This document shows, in pieces, positions 16,663 through 24,981 of a stretch of DNA of 64,000 nucleotides (position 1 is its first letter; the number at the start of each line of letters is the position of its first letter). A program made the translations under genes and the position numbers. Origin of the DNA: Pseudomonas oryzihabitans NBRC 102199 (GTDB taxonomy: Bacteria > Pseudomonadota > Gammaproteobacteria > Pseudomonadales > Pseudomonadaceae); NCBI RefSeq assembly GCF_000730625.1, contig NZ_BBIT01000020.1:122507-186506 (forward strand), read 5' to 3'. The notes beneath the pieces were generated by a model that was not told the DNA's origin, did not search any database, and saw only the letters and a program-made list of their open reading frames with translations.

Positions 16663-18402
16663 TCAATGGGAGTGGCGGGGCACCTCGGCGCCGCGGCAGC
16701 CGACCAGGAAGTCGAAGTCGCAGCCTTCGTCGGCCTGCAGCACATGGTTGACGTAGAGGCGGCGATAACCGCCGGCCAGCAGCTGATCGGCCGGCGGTTG
16801 CCAGTCGGCCAGACGCGCGGCCAGTTCTTCGTCGGGGATATCCAGGTGCAGGCGCCCGGAGGCGCAGTCCAGTTCGATCATGTCGCCTTCGCGCACCACC
16901 GCCAGCGGGCCGCCGGCCGAGGCCTCGGGCGCCACGTGCAGCACCACGGTGCCGTAGGCGGTGCCGCTCATGCGGGCGTCGGAGATGCGCACCATGTCGG
17001 TGATGCCCTTGGCCAGCAGCTTGGGCGGCAGACCCATGTTGCCCACCTCGGCCATGCCCGGATAACCCTTGGGCCCGCAGTTCTTCAGCACCATCACGCA
17101 GGTCTCGTCGATGTCCAGATCCGGGTCGACGATGCGCGCCTTGTAGTCTTCCAGGTTCTCGAACACCACGGCGCGACCGCGATGCTGCATGAGCGCCGGG
17201 GTCGCGGCCGAGGGCTTGAGCACCGCGCCCTTGGGCGCCAGGTTGCCGCGCAGCACGCAGATGCCACCGTCGGCGCGCAGCGGGTTGTCCAGGGCGCGGA
17301 TGACCTCGTCGTCGCCGTAGATGGGGGCCTCGGCGCAGTTCGCCCAGATCGTCTTGCCGTTGGCGGTCAGGGCCTCGGGATGGGGCAGCAGATTGGCTTC
17401 GCCCATGCGGCGGATCACCGCCGGCAGGCCGCCGGAATAATAGAACTCCTCCATCAGGAAGCGTCCGGACGGTTGCAGGTCGACGATGGTGGGGGTGCCG
17501 CGGCCGACCCGGGTCCAGTCGTCCAGCTCCAGGTCCACGCCGATGCGGCCGGCGATGGCCTTGAGGTGGATCACCGCGTTGGTGGAACCGCCGATGGCGG
17601 CGTTGACGCGGATGGCGTTCTCGAAGGCTTCCTTGGTGAGGATCTTCGACAGCCGCAGGTCTTCTTCCACCATCTCGACGATGCGCATGCCGGACAGGTG
17701 GGCCAGCACGTAGCGCCGCGAATCCACCGCCGGAATGGCGGCGTTGTGCGGCAGCGAGGTGCCCAGGGCCTCGGCCATGCAGGCCATGGTGGAGGCGGTG
17801 CCCATGGTGTTGCAGGTCCCGGCCGAACGTGACATCCCGGCTTCGGCGGAGAGAAATTCATTGAGGTCGATGGCACCCGCCTTGTAGGCCTCGTGCATCT
17901 GCCAGACGATGGTGCCGGCGCCGATGTCGCGGCCGTGGTGCTTGCCGTTGAGCATGGGGCCACCGGTGACGACGATAGCCGGCACGTCGCAGCTGGCGGC
18001 GCCCATCAGCAGCGCCGGCGTGGTCTTGTCGCAGCCGGTGAGCAGCACCACGGCGTCCACCGGGTTGCCGCGAATGGCTTCTTCCACGTCCATGCTGGCC
18101 AGGTTGCGGGTCAGCATGGCGGTGGGTCTGAGGTTGGATTCGCCGTTGGAGAACACCGGGAATTCCACCGGGAAGCCGCCGGCTTCGTAGATGCCGCGCT
18201 TGACGTGTTCGGCGATCTTCCGGAAGTGGGCGTTGCAGGGGGTCAGCTCGGACCAGGTGTTGCAGATGCCGATGACGGGCTTGCCCTGGAATTCATGGTC
18301 CGGGATGCCCTGGTTCTTCATCCAGCTGCGGTACATGAAGCCGTTCTTGTCGTTGCTGCCAAACCACTGGGCGGAGCGGAGCGGGCGTTTGGGCGTGGTC
18401 AT
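16663..18402 (-). CDS. araC: L-arabonate dehydratase (IlvD/Edd family)
   Basis: 579 residues. Cys47 (GICNTW), Cys124 (TGCDKTTPA) and Cys197 (GTCNTMGTAS) are the cluster ligands of the IlvD/Edd family; sugar-acid dehydratases of this length carry a [2Fe-2S] cluster and Mg2+. It converts L-arabonate to L-2-keto-3-deoxyarabonate. Transport by AraFGH upstream and KGSADH and AraD1 nearby favour L-arabonate, though D-fuconate, xylonate or galactonate cannot be excluded. The ATG at 18402 follows GAGGACC; the in-frame start at 18420 has no such site. The symbol follows the Azospirillum scheme and is not the E. coli AraC regulator. Confidence 0.88.
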   Translation of the reverse strand: MTTPKRPLRSAQWFGSNDKNGFMYRSWMKNQGIPDHEFQGKPVIGICNTWSELTPCNAHFRKIAEHVKRGIYEAGGFPVEFPVFSNGESNLRPTAMLTRNLASMDVEEAIRGNPVDAVVLLTGCDKTTPALLMGAASCDVPAIVVTGGPMLNGKHHGRDIGAGTIVWQMHEAYKAGAIDLNEFLSAEAGMSRSAGTCNTMGTASTMACMAEALGTSLPHNAAIPAVDSRRYVLAHLSGMRIVEMVEEDLRLSKILTKEAFENAIRVNAAIGGSTNAVIHLKAIAGRIGVDLELDDWTRVGRGTPTIVDLQPSGRFLMEEFYYSGGLPAVIRRMGEANLLPHPEALTANGKTIWANCAEAPIYGDDEVIRALDNPLRADGGICVLRGNLAPKGAVLKPSAATPALMQHRGRAVVFENLEDYKARIVDPDLDIDETCVMVLKNCGPKGYPGMAEVGNMGLPPKLLAKGITDMVRISDARMSGTAYGTVVLHVAPEASAGGPLAVVREGDMIELDCASGRLHLDIPDEELAARLADWQPPADQLLAGGYRRLYVNHVLQADEGCDFDFLVGCRGAEVPRHSH

Positions 18403-18484
18403 TGTTTGGTCCTCGGGCATTTCACGGGCAAAGCGGTCCCCGGCACGGCGCGCCTGGCGCCGCGGGGGAGGGCAGAGTCTGGGT

Positions 18485-19453
18485 TTAGCGCTGCTTGAAG
18501 CGGTCGATGACCACGGCCAGCAGCAGGATGGTTCCGCGGATGACGTACTGATAGAAGGTGTCGATGTTCTTCAGGTTCATGGCGTTCTCGATGATCGCCA
18601 GGATCAGCACGCCGGCGATCACGTGGCGGATCATGCCGATGCCGCCGGCCAGGGAAACCCCGCCCAGCACGCAGGCGGAGATCACCGTGAGTTCGAAGCC
18701 CTGACCGATCATCGGCTGGCCGGAGGTCATGCGCGAGGCCAGCACCACGCCGGCCAGGGCGCCGATCACCCCGTGCATGGCGAAGATGATGATCTTGGTG
18801 CGGTCGACGTGGACGCCGGCCAGCAGCGCGGCCTCCTCGTTGCCGCCGATGGCCATGGTGTTGCGGCCGAAGGTTGTGTAGTTGAGCAGCCAGCCAAAGA
18901 ACAGGATGCACAGCAGGGTGATGACGATGGGCACCGGCAGGCCGAACAGCTGGCCGTTGCCGAACACGAAGAACTGCTCCTGGGAGACGCCCACGGCCTT
19001 GCCGTCGGAGAAGATGTAGCCCAGGCCGCGCACGATCTGCATGGTCGCCAGCGTGGTGATCAGGGCGTTGATCTTGAGCTTGGCGATCACCAGGCCGTTG
19101 ATCAGACCCACCACCAGGCCCATGGCCAGGGCGGCGGCGACGCCGAGAAAGACGCTGTCGAATTCGCGCATCACCACCGCGGCAACCACCCCGGCACAGG
19201 CGATGACCGACCCCACCGAGAGGTCGAAGTGGCCGGAGGCCAGGCAGAACAGCATGGTGCAGGCGGCGATGCCCACGGTGGAGATCGCCAGACCCAGACC
19301 GCGCATGTTCAGCGGCGAGAGGAAGTTCTGCACGAACAGCGCGCAGAGGGTGAAGATGACGACGGCGGCCAGCATCATGGCCCAGTCGTCGAGGAAGCGG
19401 CGGGTGTCGAAACCGCGGCGCGGCGGGGTCAGGCTGTGGGGTTGGGCGGACAT
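18485..19453 (-). CDS. araH: L-arabinose ABC transporter permease AraH
   Basis: 322 residues with about nine to ten hydrophobic helices, of the ribose/arabinose (CUT2) permease family. GHFDLSVGSVIACAGVVAAV, NGLVIAKLKINALITTLATM and the EAA-like AIGGNEEAALLAGV are diagnostic. It pairs with AraG, whose stop is 26 bases upstream. AGAGGT before the ATG at 19453 decides the start over the in-frame 19480 codon. Confidence 0.92.
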   Translation of the reverse strand: MSAQPHSLTPPRRGFDTRRFLDDWAMMLAAVVIFTLCALFVQNFLSPLNMRGLGLAISTVGIAACTMLFCLASGHFDLSVGSVIACAGVVAAVVMREFDSVFLGVAAALAMGLVVGLINGLVIAKLKINALITTLATMQIVRGLGYIFSDGKAVGVSQEQFFVFGNGQLFGLPVPIVITLLCILFFGWLLNYTTFGRNTMAIGGNEEAALLAGVHVDRTKIIIFAMHGVIGALAGVVLASRMTSGQPMIGQGFELTVISACVLGGVSLAGGIGMIRHVIAGVLILAIIENAMNLKNIDTFYQYVIRGTILLLAVVIDRFKQR

Positions 19454-19479
19454 GGACGTGACCTCTTTTCTTGTTTTCA

Positions 19480-21006
19480 TCAGGCCCGGGTACGGGGCAG
19501 GGCGAGCTGCAGCAGGCGCTCGTCGTTGAACTCGGCGCGGGCCACCTCGCCGGTGATGGCGCCTTCGCTCATCACCAGGATGCGATCGGCCACGCCCATG
19601 ACTTCCATCAGGTCGCTGGACACCACCACCACGGCGATGCCGCGGGCGGCGAGGTCATGGATGATGGCGTAGATCTCCGACTTGGCGCCCACGTCGATGC
19701 CGCGGGTGGGTTCGTCGAGCAGCAGCACCTGCATGGGCATCGACAGCCAGCGCCCGAGGATGGCCTTCTGCTGGTTGCCGCCGGAGAGATTCTTGATCTT
19801 CTGCCCGGCGTGGGGCGTCTTCACGTTCAGCGCGCGAATCTGCTTTTCGGCATTGGCCTTTTCCCAGCGACCCTGGATCAGGCAGCCGAGGCTGGCGTGA
19901 TGGGCGCGGGCGCTGATGTTGATGTTCTCGGCCACGCTGGCCAGGGGCACGATGCCTTCCTTCTTGCGATCTTCCGGGCACAGCAGGATGCCGGCGGCGA
20001 TGGCGTCACGCGGCGACCTGAGGCTGACCGGGGCGCCCTTGAGACTCAGGCTGCCGGCCTTGTGCTTTTCCAGCCCCGCCAGCAGGCGCAACAGCTCGGT
20101 GCGACCGGCACCGACCAGGCCGAACAGGCCGAGGATCTCGCCCTGGCAGACCTCGAAACCCACCGGTTGCTGCAGGCCCTGGCCGAGCAGACCCTCGACC
20201 TTGAGGCAGCCACCGCCGATCTCGCGCGGGCGGTAGTCGTAGATGTCGGCGAGATCGCGGCCGACCATCAGGGTGATCAGCTGGTCGGGGGTGATGTCGG
20301 CCAGGCGCTCGATGGTGCGCACGTGGCGGCCGTCCTTGAACACCGTGACCGCGTCGCAGATGCGGAAGACTTCTTCCATGCGGTGGGAGACATAGAGCAC
20401 CACCCGGCCTTCGTCGCGCAGCCGGGCGATGATGGTCATCAGCCGATCGGTCTCGCGGGCGGACAGGGAGCTGGTCGGCTCGTCGAAGGCGATGACGCGG
20501 GCGCCCCGGGAGAGCGCCTTGGCGATCTCCACCAGCTGGCGCTGACCGAGCGACAGGCGCCCGACCTTGGTGTTGGGGTCGATCTCTTCGGCCAGGCCCT
20601 TGAGCAGGTCCAGGGCCTGGCGGCGCAGGTGGCCGCGATTGACGATGCCATAGCGCGCCGGCAGGTGCCCGAGAAAGAGATTTTCGGCGACGGTCATCTC
20701 CGGCACCAGCTGCAGCTCCTGCTGGATCACGGCGACGCCGGCGCGGATGGCTTCGGCGGTGCTCTTGAACACCAGCTCCTGGCCGTCGATGTTGAGGTGG
20801 CCGGTGGTGGGGGCGTGGTAGCCGCTGAGGATCTTCAGCAGGGTCGACTTGCCGGCACCGTTCTCGCCCATGAGGGCGTGCACCGAGCCGGGACGCACGT
20901 TGAAGGAGATGTCGGCGAGCGCCTTGACGCCGGGAAAGGTCTTGCCGATGCCGACGAAACCGAGGCTGTCGGCGCTCTGGGCGGTGGTTTGTTCCAGGGC
21001 TGCCAT
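19480..21006 (-). CDS. araG: L-arabinose ABC transporter ATP-binding protein AraG
   Basis: 508 residues with two ABC domains. The first has Walker A GENGAGKST (47-55), LSLGQRQLVEIAKA and the AFDEPTSSL Walker B. The second has a degenerate P-loop (GLVGAGRTEL), CPEDRKKEG, LSGGNQQK and LLLDEPTRGIDVG, the CUT2 pattern. It energises uptake through AraH. GGAG is 8 bases before the ATG. The order araF-araG-araH is the standard one. Confidence 0.94.
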   Translation of the reverse strand: MAALEQTTAQSADSLGFVGIGKTFPGVKALADISFNVRPGSVHALMGENGAGKSTLLKILSGYHAPTTGHLNIDGQELVFKSTAEAIRAGVAVIQQELQLVPEMTVAENLFLGHLPARYGIVNRGHLRRQALDLLKGLAEEIDPNTKVGRLSLGQRQLVEIAKALSRGARVIAFDEPTSSLSARETDRLMTIIARLRDEGRVVLYVSHRMEEVFRICDAVTVFKDGRHVRTIERLADITPDQLITLMVGRDLADIYDYRPREIGGGCLKVEGLLGQGLQQPVGFEVCQGEILGLFGLVGAGRTELLRLLAGLEKHKAGSLSLKGAPVSLRSPRDAIAAGILLCPEDRKKEGIVPLASVAENINISARAHHASLGCLIQGRWEKANAEKQIRALNVKTPHAGQKIKNLSGGNQQKAILGRWLSMPMQVLLLDEPTRGIDVGAKSEIYAIIHDLAARGIAVVVVSSDLMEVMGVADRILVMSEGAITGEVARAEFNDERLLQLALPRTRA

Positions 21007-21065
21007 GGGGCACTCCTGTCAGACGAAAGAGGAGGGCGGCGCCAGCAGAGGCGCCGCCGGGGTCA

Positions 21066-22070
21066 TCACTTCCAGAGGCCGATCTTTTCCAGCTCCTGCT
21101 GGAAATTGGCGCGAGTGATGAGGGTGACCTTGTCCATCGCGGTGTACTTGGGCGGTTCCTTACCGGTGGTCACCCATTCGTACATCATGCTGGCGGTCTG
21201 GTAGCCCTCTTCGTGGGGGCTGGGCAGCATGGAGCCGAAGAAGCCGCTGTTGGGTTTCTTCAGTTCGCCGATGGCGTCGGTGCCGTTGATGCCGATGCCG
21301 ATCACCTGCTCGGCCTTGAAGCCGGCGCTTTCGGTGGCGCGGACGCCGCCCAGCACGGTGTTGTCGTTCATGCCGCCGATGATCAGATGCTTGGCGCCCG
21401 AGGGCAGCTTGACCAGCGCGGAGGTGGTGGAGTCCATGCTGCCAGGCACGTCCAGGGTCTTCTGCGGCGCGAAGATGATGTGATCGGCGGGCAGACCGGC
21501 CTTCTTCAGGGCTTCCACCGAACCGTCGGTGCGCTTCTTGCCGGTGTCCAGCTCGTTGTAGGTGTTGATCACCGCATAGGTGTCATCCCACTTCCAGCCA
21601 CGCTTCTCGGCTTCGGCGGCCATGGCGGCGCCCTGCTGCTGGCCGACCTCGAAGGCGGCCATGCCCAGGTAGGGCACGTCTTCCATGAACTTGCCCTTGG
21701 CGTCGACGAAGCGGTCGTCCACGGCCATGACCTTGAGGTCGTTGAGCTTGGCCTTGGCCACGATGGCCGGGCCGAGGGAGACGTCGGGCGGGCAGATCAC
21801 GAAGCCCTTGGCGCCGTTGGCGGCCAGGCTGTCGATGGCGGCGAGGGTCTTCTCGCCATCCGGCACGGCAATCTTGAGCAGGGTGAAGCCCTTGTCCTTG
21901 GCGGCTTTCTCGGCGAAGGCCCATTCGGTCTGGAACCAGGGTTCCTCGGGTTGCTTGACCAGGAAACCGATCTTGACCGGATCGGCAGCGAAAGCGGAGA
22001 GAGACAGGCTGACGGCACCGGCGGCGAGGGCGGCACGCAGCAGAGAACGAACTCCCGGAACACGGAACAT
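21066..22070 (-). CDS. araF: L-arabinose-binding periplasmic protein AraF
   Basis: 334 residues with a signal peptide cleaved near AFA (26-28). The mature start ADPVKIGFLVKQPEEPWFQT and the conserved NELDTGKKR, GGMNDNTVLGGVRA and INGTDAIGEL match AraF rather than xylose- or ribose-binding proteins. It delivers L-arabinose to AraGH. AAGGAG stands 8 bases before the ATG. The 221-base leader to the lactonase gene includes an AT-rich stretch with TGATATTA (22159-22166). Confidence 0.93.
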   Translation of the reverse strand: MFRVPGVRSLLRAALAAGAVSLSLSAFAADPVKIGFLVKQPEEPWFQTEWAFAEKAAKDKGFTLLKIAVPDGEKTLAAIDSLAANGAKGFVICPPDVSLGPAIVAKAKLNDLKVMAVDDRFVDAKGKFMEDVPYLGMAAFEVGQQQGAAMAAEAEKRGWKWDDTYAVINTYNELDTGKKRTDGSVEALKKAGLPADHIIFAPQKTLDVPGSMDSTTSALVKLPSGAKHLIIGGMNDNTVLGGVRATESAGFKAEQVIGIGINGTDAIGELKKPNSGFFGSMLPSPHEEGYQTASMMYEWVTTGKEPPKYTAMDKVTLITRANFQQELEKIGLWK

Positions 22071-22158
22071 AGCTGGAACTCCTTGTTTTTATTGGTGTGG
22101 CCAGGCAATGCGAGGCGGCGGGCTGCCGTCGTGGAGGTCAGACGACACCGCTCTTCAT

Positions 22159-22166
22159 TGATATTA
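22159..22166. promoter_or_regulatory. TGATATTA element upstream of araF
   Basis: The AT-rich TTGATATTATGATTGG lies about 90 bases before the araF start. The 8-mer TGATATTA recurs at 24914-24921 upstream of the MFS gene, a possible shared operator for one of the FCD regulators. Confidence 0.3.
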
Positions 22167-22291
22167 TGATTGGATGGGTGCGGGTGCAAGGAAAAGGTGA
22201 CGAGATTTTTCGTCACCTGTGTCACCAAGCTGTTACATAGGGGCTGGAACGGAAAGGCGCCGCAGAGGGGCGCCTGGGTCGGTAGGATGAA

Positions 22292-23161
22292 TCAGCCAGC
22301 GAACCTGTGGCAGGGCATGCCGGCTACCGGTGCGGTGGCCTTGAGCAGGGCGCCGTCGAGGGCGCCATCGGCGGCGGCGCTGGTGACGTACAGGGTGCGC
22401 AGATCCGGTCCGCCGAAGACGCAGCTGGTGGGGCGCTGGACGGGCAGTTCGACGATCTCCAGCAGCTCGCCCTCCGGCGAGAAGCGCAGCAGGCAGTTGC
22501 CATCCCAGCGCGCATTCCATACGCAGCCTTCGCTGTCGATGGCCGAGCCGTCCGGCGAGCCGCGCTCGTGGGGGCCGGCCCAGACGGTGGGGGCCCCCAG
22601 GTTGCCATTGGCATCCAGCGGGTAGCGATAGAGGGTATCCTTGAGGGTATCGGCGCTGATGACGTGGTTGTCCGCCGCGCTCCAGACCAGGGTATTGGCG
22701 ATGCCGAGATCGCTGGCGTGACGACTGACGCTGCCGTCCGGATCGATGCGGAACAGCCCGCCCGAGTGGCGGTCGATGGCCACGTCGCCACCCTGGGCAT
22801 CGAGATTGTTCTGCATGGTGCCCAGCCACAGACGCCCCTGGGCATCGCAGCGGGCTTCGTTGCCGCGATTGCCCGGATCGGGATCGGCGACGCAGAAGAG
22901 TTCCAGGGCGGGACGGTCCGGTGGCGAATCCAGGTCAAGACGGAAGACGCCGTCTGGCAGGGTCACCAGGGCTTCGCCGCGCACCGTGGGCACGAAGGCG
23001 GAACAGGGCCGATCCAGTTGCCATTCCTGATAGTGCTCGCCGCTCAGGCGGCAGGCCTTGAAGCCGGCGATGTCAACCCAGTAGAGCGCCTGGGTCTCCT
23101 GGTCCCAAAAGGGGCCCTCGGCCAGTTTGAAGCGCTGGGGAAGCAGCGGCTGCCAATCCAT
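22292..23161 (-). CDS. araB: SMP-30/gluconolaconase-family lactonase, probable L-arabinonolactonase
   Basis: 289 residues forming a six-bladed propeller. The metal ligands of the family are recognisable: Glu in AEGPFWD, Asn in GNEARCDAQGRLWLGTM, Asn in IANTLVWS and Asp in SPDGSAID. It hydrolyses L-arabinono-gamma-lactone to L-arabonate (Azospirillum AraB nomenclature, unlike E. coli ribulokinase AraB). GAGAGGTG precedes the ATG. The dehydrogenase that should make the lactone is not adjacent. Confidence 0.85.
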   Translation of the reverse strand: MDWQPLLPQRFKLAEGPFWDQETQALYWVDIAGFKACRLSGEHYQEWQLDRPCSAFVPTVRGEALVTLPDGVFRLDLDSPPDRPALELFCVADPDPGNRGNEARCDAQGRLWLGTMQNNLDAQGGDVAIDRHSGGLFRIDPDGSVSRHASDLGIANTLVWSAADNHVISADTLKDTLYRYPLDANGNLGAPTVWAGPHERGSPDGSAIDSEGCVWNARWDGNCLLRFSPEGELLEIVELPVQRPTSCVFGGPDLRTLYVTSAAADGALDGALLKATAPVAGMPCHRFAG

Positions 23162-23241
23162 CGTTCACCTCTCTTGTTGTGGCAGTACGGGAAGTCCAGG
23201 CATGGGAACCTGCGGCGACGCCAAGGTTGCCGACCGAAACG

Positions 23242-23928
23242 TCAGTCCGTATAGCGCGCCAGGGTCACCGCCGCGCTGTCGATCAGCATCATGCAGGCCC
23301 AGACGGCGCGCGCCGCATCGCGCGAGGCGATGCCGTCGGCGAGGGTCTTGTGCAGGGGGAGGGTACGTCGCAATTCGGCGGGATCGGCCGACGACAGGGT
23401 AAAGGAGGCCGCCAGCAGGGCGCCCAGGGCGGGCACCATCTGCTCGATGAACTGATTGTGGCTGGCCGCCAGGACGCACTCGTGGAAACGCTGGTCGGCG
23501 GTGTTGTAGTCGCCGCCCTCGAGGGAGGCTTCCAGATGCTGGTAGGCGACCTGGATCGCCTGCACCTGCTCAGGGGTGGCTCTTTCGCAGGCCCAGCGGA
23601 CCGCCGCGGGCTCGATGGCGTGGCGCAGATCCAGCAAGTCCTTGACGAAATGGGCAGGCAGACCGCCCGTGGCCAGCCAGCCCACCACCTGGGTATCGAA
23701 CAGATTCCAGCGACTCAGCGGCAGGACCCGGGTACCGACCTTGGGGCCGACTTCCAGCATGCCCTTGGCCGCCAGGGTCTTGATCGCTTCGCGCAGGATG
23801 GTGCGGCTGACGCCCAGCTCCTGGCAGAGATCCGCCTCTACCTTGAGGGCGCTACCGGGTGGAAATTGCCCGGCCGCGAGGCGCTGGCCGAGTTGTTCTA
23901 CGGTAGAGGCATGGTAGCTGCTGGACAT
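23242..23928 (-). CDS. GntR-family regulator, FCD type (first of tandem pair)
   Basis: 228 residues from the ATG at 23928: wHTH at about 10-70 (CQELGVSRTILREAIKTLAA, KVGTRVLPLSRWNLFD) and an all-helical FCD effector domain (DLLDLRHAIEPAAV, FHECVLAASHN) with its metal/sugar-acid pocket. The open frame reaches a TTG at 23961 that overlaps the stop of the upstream regulator as TTGA, so a coupled start there is possible. It resembles its neighbour (GTRVLP..WNLFD..VVGWL against GTVVKP..WHLLD..VLHWL), suggesting an old duplication. A role in arabinose or sugar-acid control is inferred. Confidence 0.85.
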   Translation of the reverse strand: MSSSYHASTVEQLGQRLAAGQFPPGSALKVEADLCQELGVSRTILREAIKTLAAKGMLEVGPKVGTRVLPLSRWNLFDTQVVGWLATGGLPAHFVKDLLDLRHAIEPAAVRWACERATPEQVQAIQVAYQHLEASLEGGDYNTADQRFHECVLAASHNQFIEQMVPALGALLAASFTLSSADPAELRRTLPLHKTLADGIASRDAARAVWACMMLIDSAAVTLARYTD

Positions 23929-23957
23929 GAGGGCATACCGCGAGTGGGTTCTTGCCC

Positions 23958-24713
23958 TCAATGATCATACGAAATTTCACCTTCAGACAAGGGCTGCGGC
24001 CGGAAGGCCTCGGCGACCATGTCATTGACACCGGCCAGCTGGGCGATGGCGGCGTGGCGAGCGGTCAGCGGGTCGCGGTGCTGGATGGCGGTGAGGATCG
24101 CCTTGTGCCGGGAGACCAGCAGGTTGAGGCTGTCGCCGGCGGCGAACAGCGCCGAGGAGCGTTCCAGGTAGTCCCGCACCGGCAGCAACATGATGCTGTA
24201 GAGGTGAGTCAGCAATTCGTTGTGTGTGGCCGTGGCGATGGACAGGTGAAAGGCCATGTCCGGTTCGGCCATGTTGGCGATGTCCACGGCCTGCTCCATC
24301 CGCTCGTAGGCGTCTTCGATGGCCTTCACGTCTTCGGGCTGGGCATTGGCAGCCGCCATGGCGGCGACCTCCGGCTCGATGATGTTGCGCACCTTGACCA
24401 GGGTCTCGTAGAAGCTGTGCCGCGAATCGCTCTCCAGCAGCCAATGCAGGACGTCGGGATCGAGCAGATGCCACTCGTTGCGTGGTTTGACCACGGTTCC
24501 GACCTTGGGCTTGGACCTGACCAGGCCCTTGGCCACGAGCACCCGGGTAGCCTCACGCAGGACAGGGCGGCTCACTTGGTACTCTTCGCACAGCTGCGCC
24601 TCGGGGGGCAGGCGCTGGTCTGGCAGAAAGTGTCCAGACACGATCTGGGTACCGAGCTCATGAACGATGCGAGCGTGTCTGCTTTTGCGCGGCAGCGGTG
24701 TCTTGTAATTCAT
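23958..24713 (-). CDS. GntR-family regulator, FCD type (second of tandem pair)
   Basis: 251 residues: N-terminal wHTH (CEEYQVSRPVLREATRVLVA) and FCD domain (KVRNIIEPEVAAMAA, FHLSIATATHNELL). The PRNEWHLLDPDVLHWLLES linker is typical of DgoR/LgoR-like regulators of sugar-acid use. It is divergent from an MFS gene of the anion:cation symporter type 268 bases away, with an AT-rich spacer that should hold its operator. Its stop overlaps the possible TTG start of the next regulator. Confidence 0.87.
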   Translation of the reverse strand: MNYKTPLPRKSRHARIVHELGTQIVSGHFLPDQRLPPEAQLCEEYQVSRPVLREATRVLVAKGLVRSKPKVGTVVKPRNEWHLLDPDVLHWLLESDSRHSFYETLVKVRNIIEPEVAAMAAANAQPEDVKAIEDAYERMEQAVDIANMAEPDMAFHLSIATATHNELLTHLYSIMLLPVRDYLERSSALFAAGDSLNLLVSRHKAILTAIQHRDPLTARHAAIAQLAGVNDMVAEAFRPQPLSEGEISYDH

Positions 24714-24981
24714 CGAAAGGCATCCGAAGTCGTCGTGCCATCACTATAACACCATCAGCGCGATAACCGATCTTATCGTGGGCTAGGCGGCTCTGTAATG
24801 GGGATCAGCGGAAAGCAAGAGGTAAGATTTCCTACTTCGTAACATTGTTTTAATAGTACCAAATTTACCTTAAGTGCCGATTAATGGCGGCTTATGGCTA
24901 TTTAACGTCTCAATGATATTACGTTAGACTTTAGGACGATCTGCGCTTCAACCGCACAAAAACAACAAGTCGGAGAACGCC
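24714..24981. promoter_or_regulatory. AT-rich divergent promoter region (FCD regulators / MFS gene)
   Basis: About 24830-24945 is strikingly AT-rich against its surroundings (CATTGTTTTAATAGTACC, TTAATGGCGG, CAATGATATTACGTTAGA). TGATATTA at 24914-24921 recurs before araF. Promoters for both directions are expected here, but I cannot fix their boxes. Confidence 0.5.

Noticed and set aside
24830..24945. AT-rich stretch as horizontally acquired DNA or origin
   Set aside because: Only about 100 bases between divergent genes; better explained as a promoter and operator region. No DnaA boxes or iterons seen.
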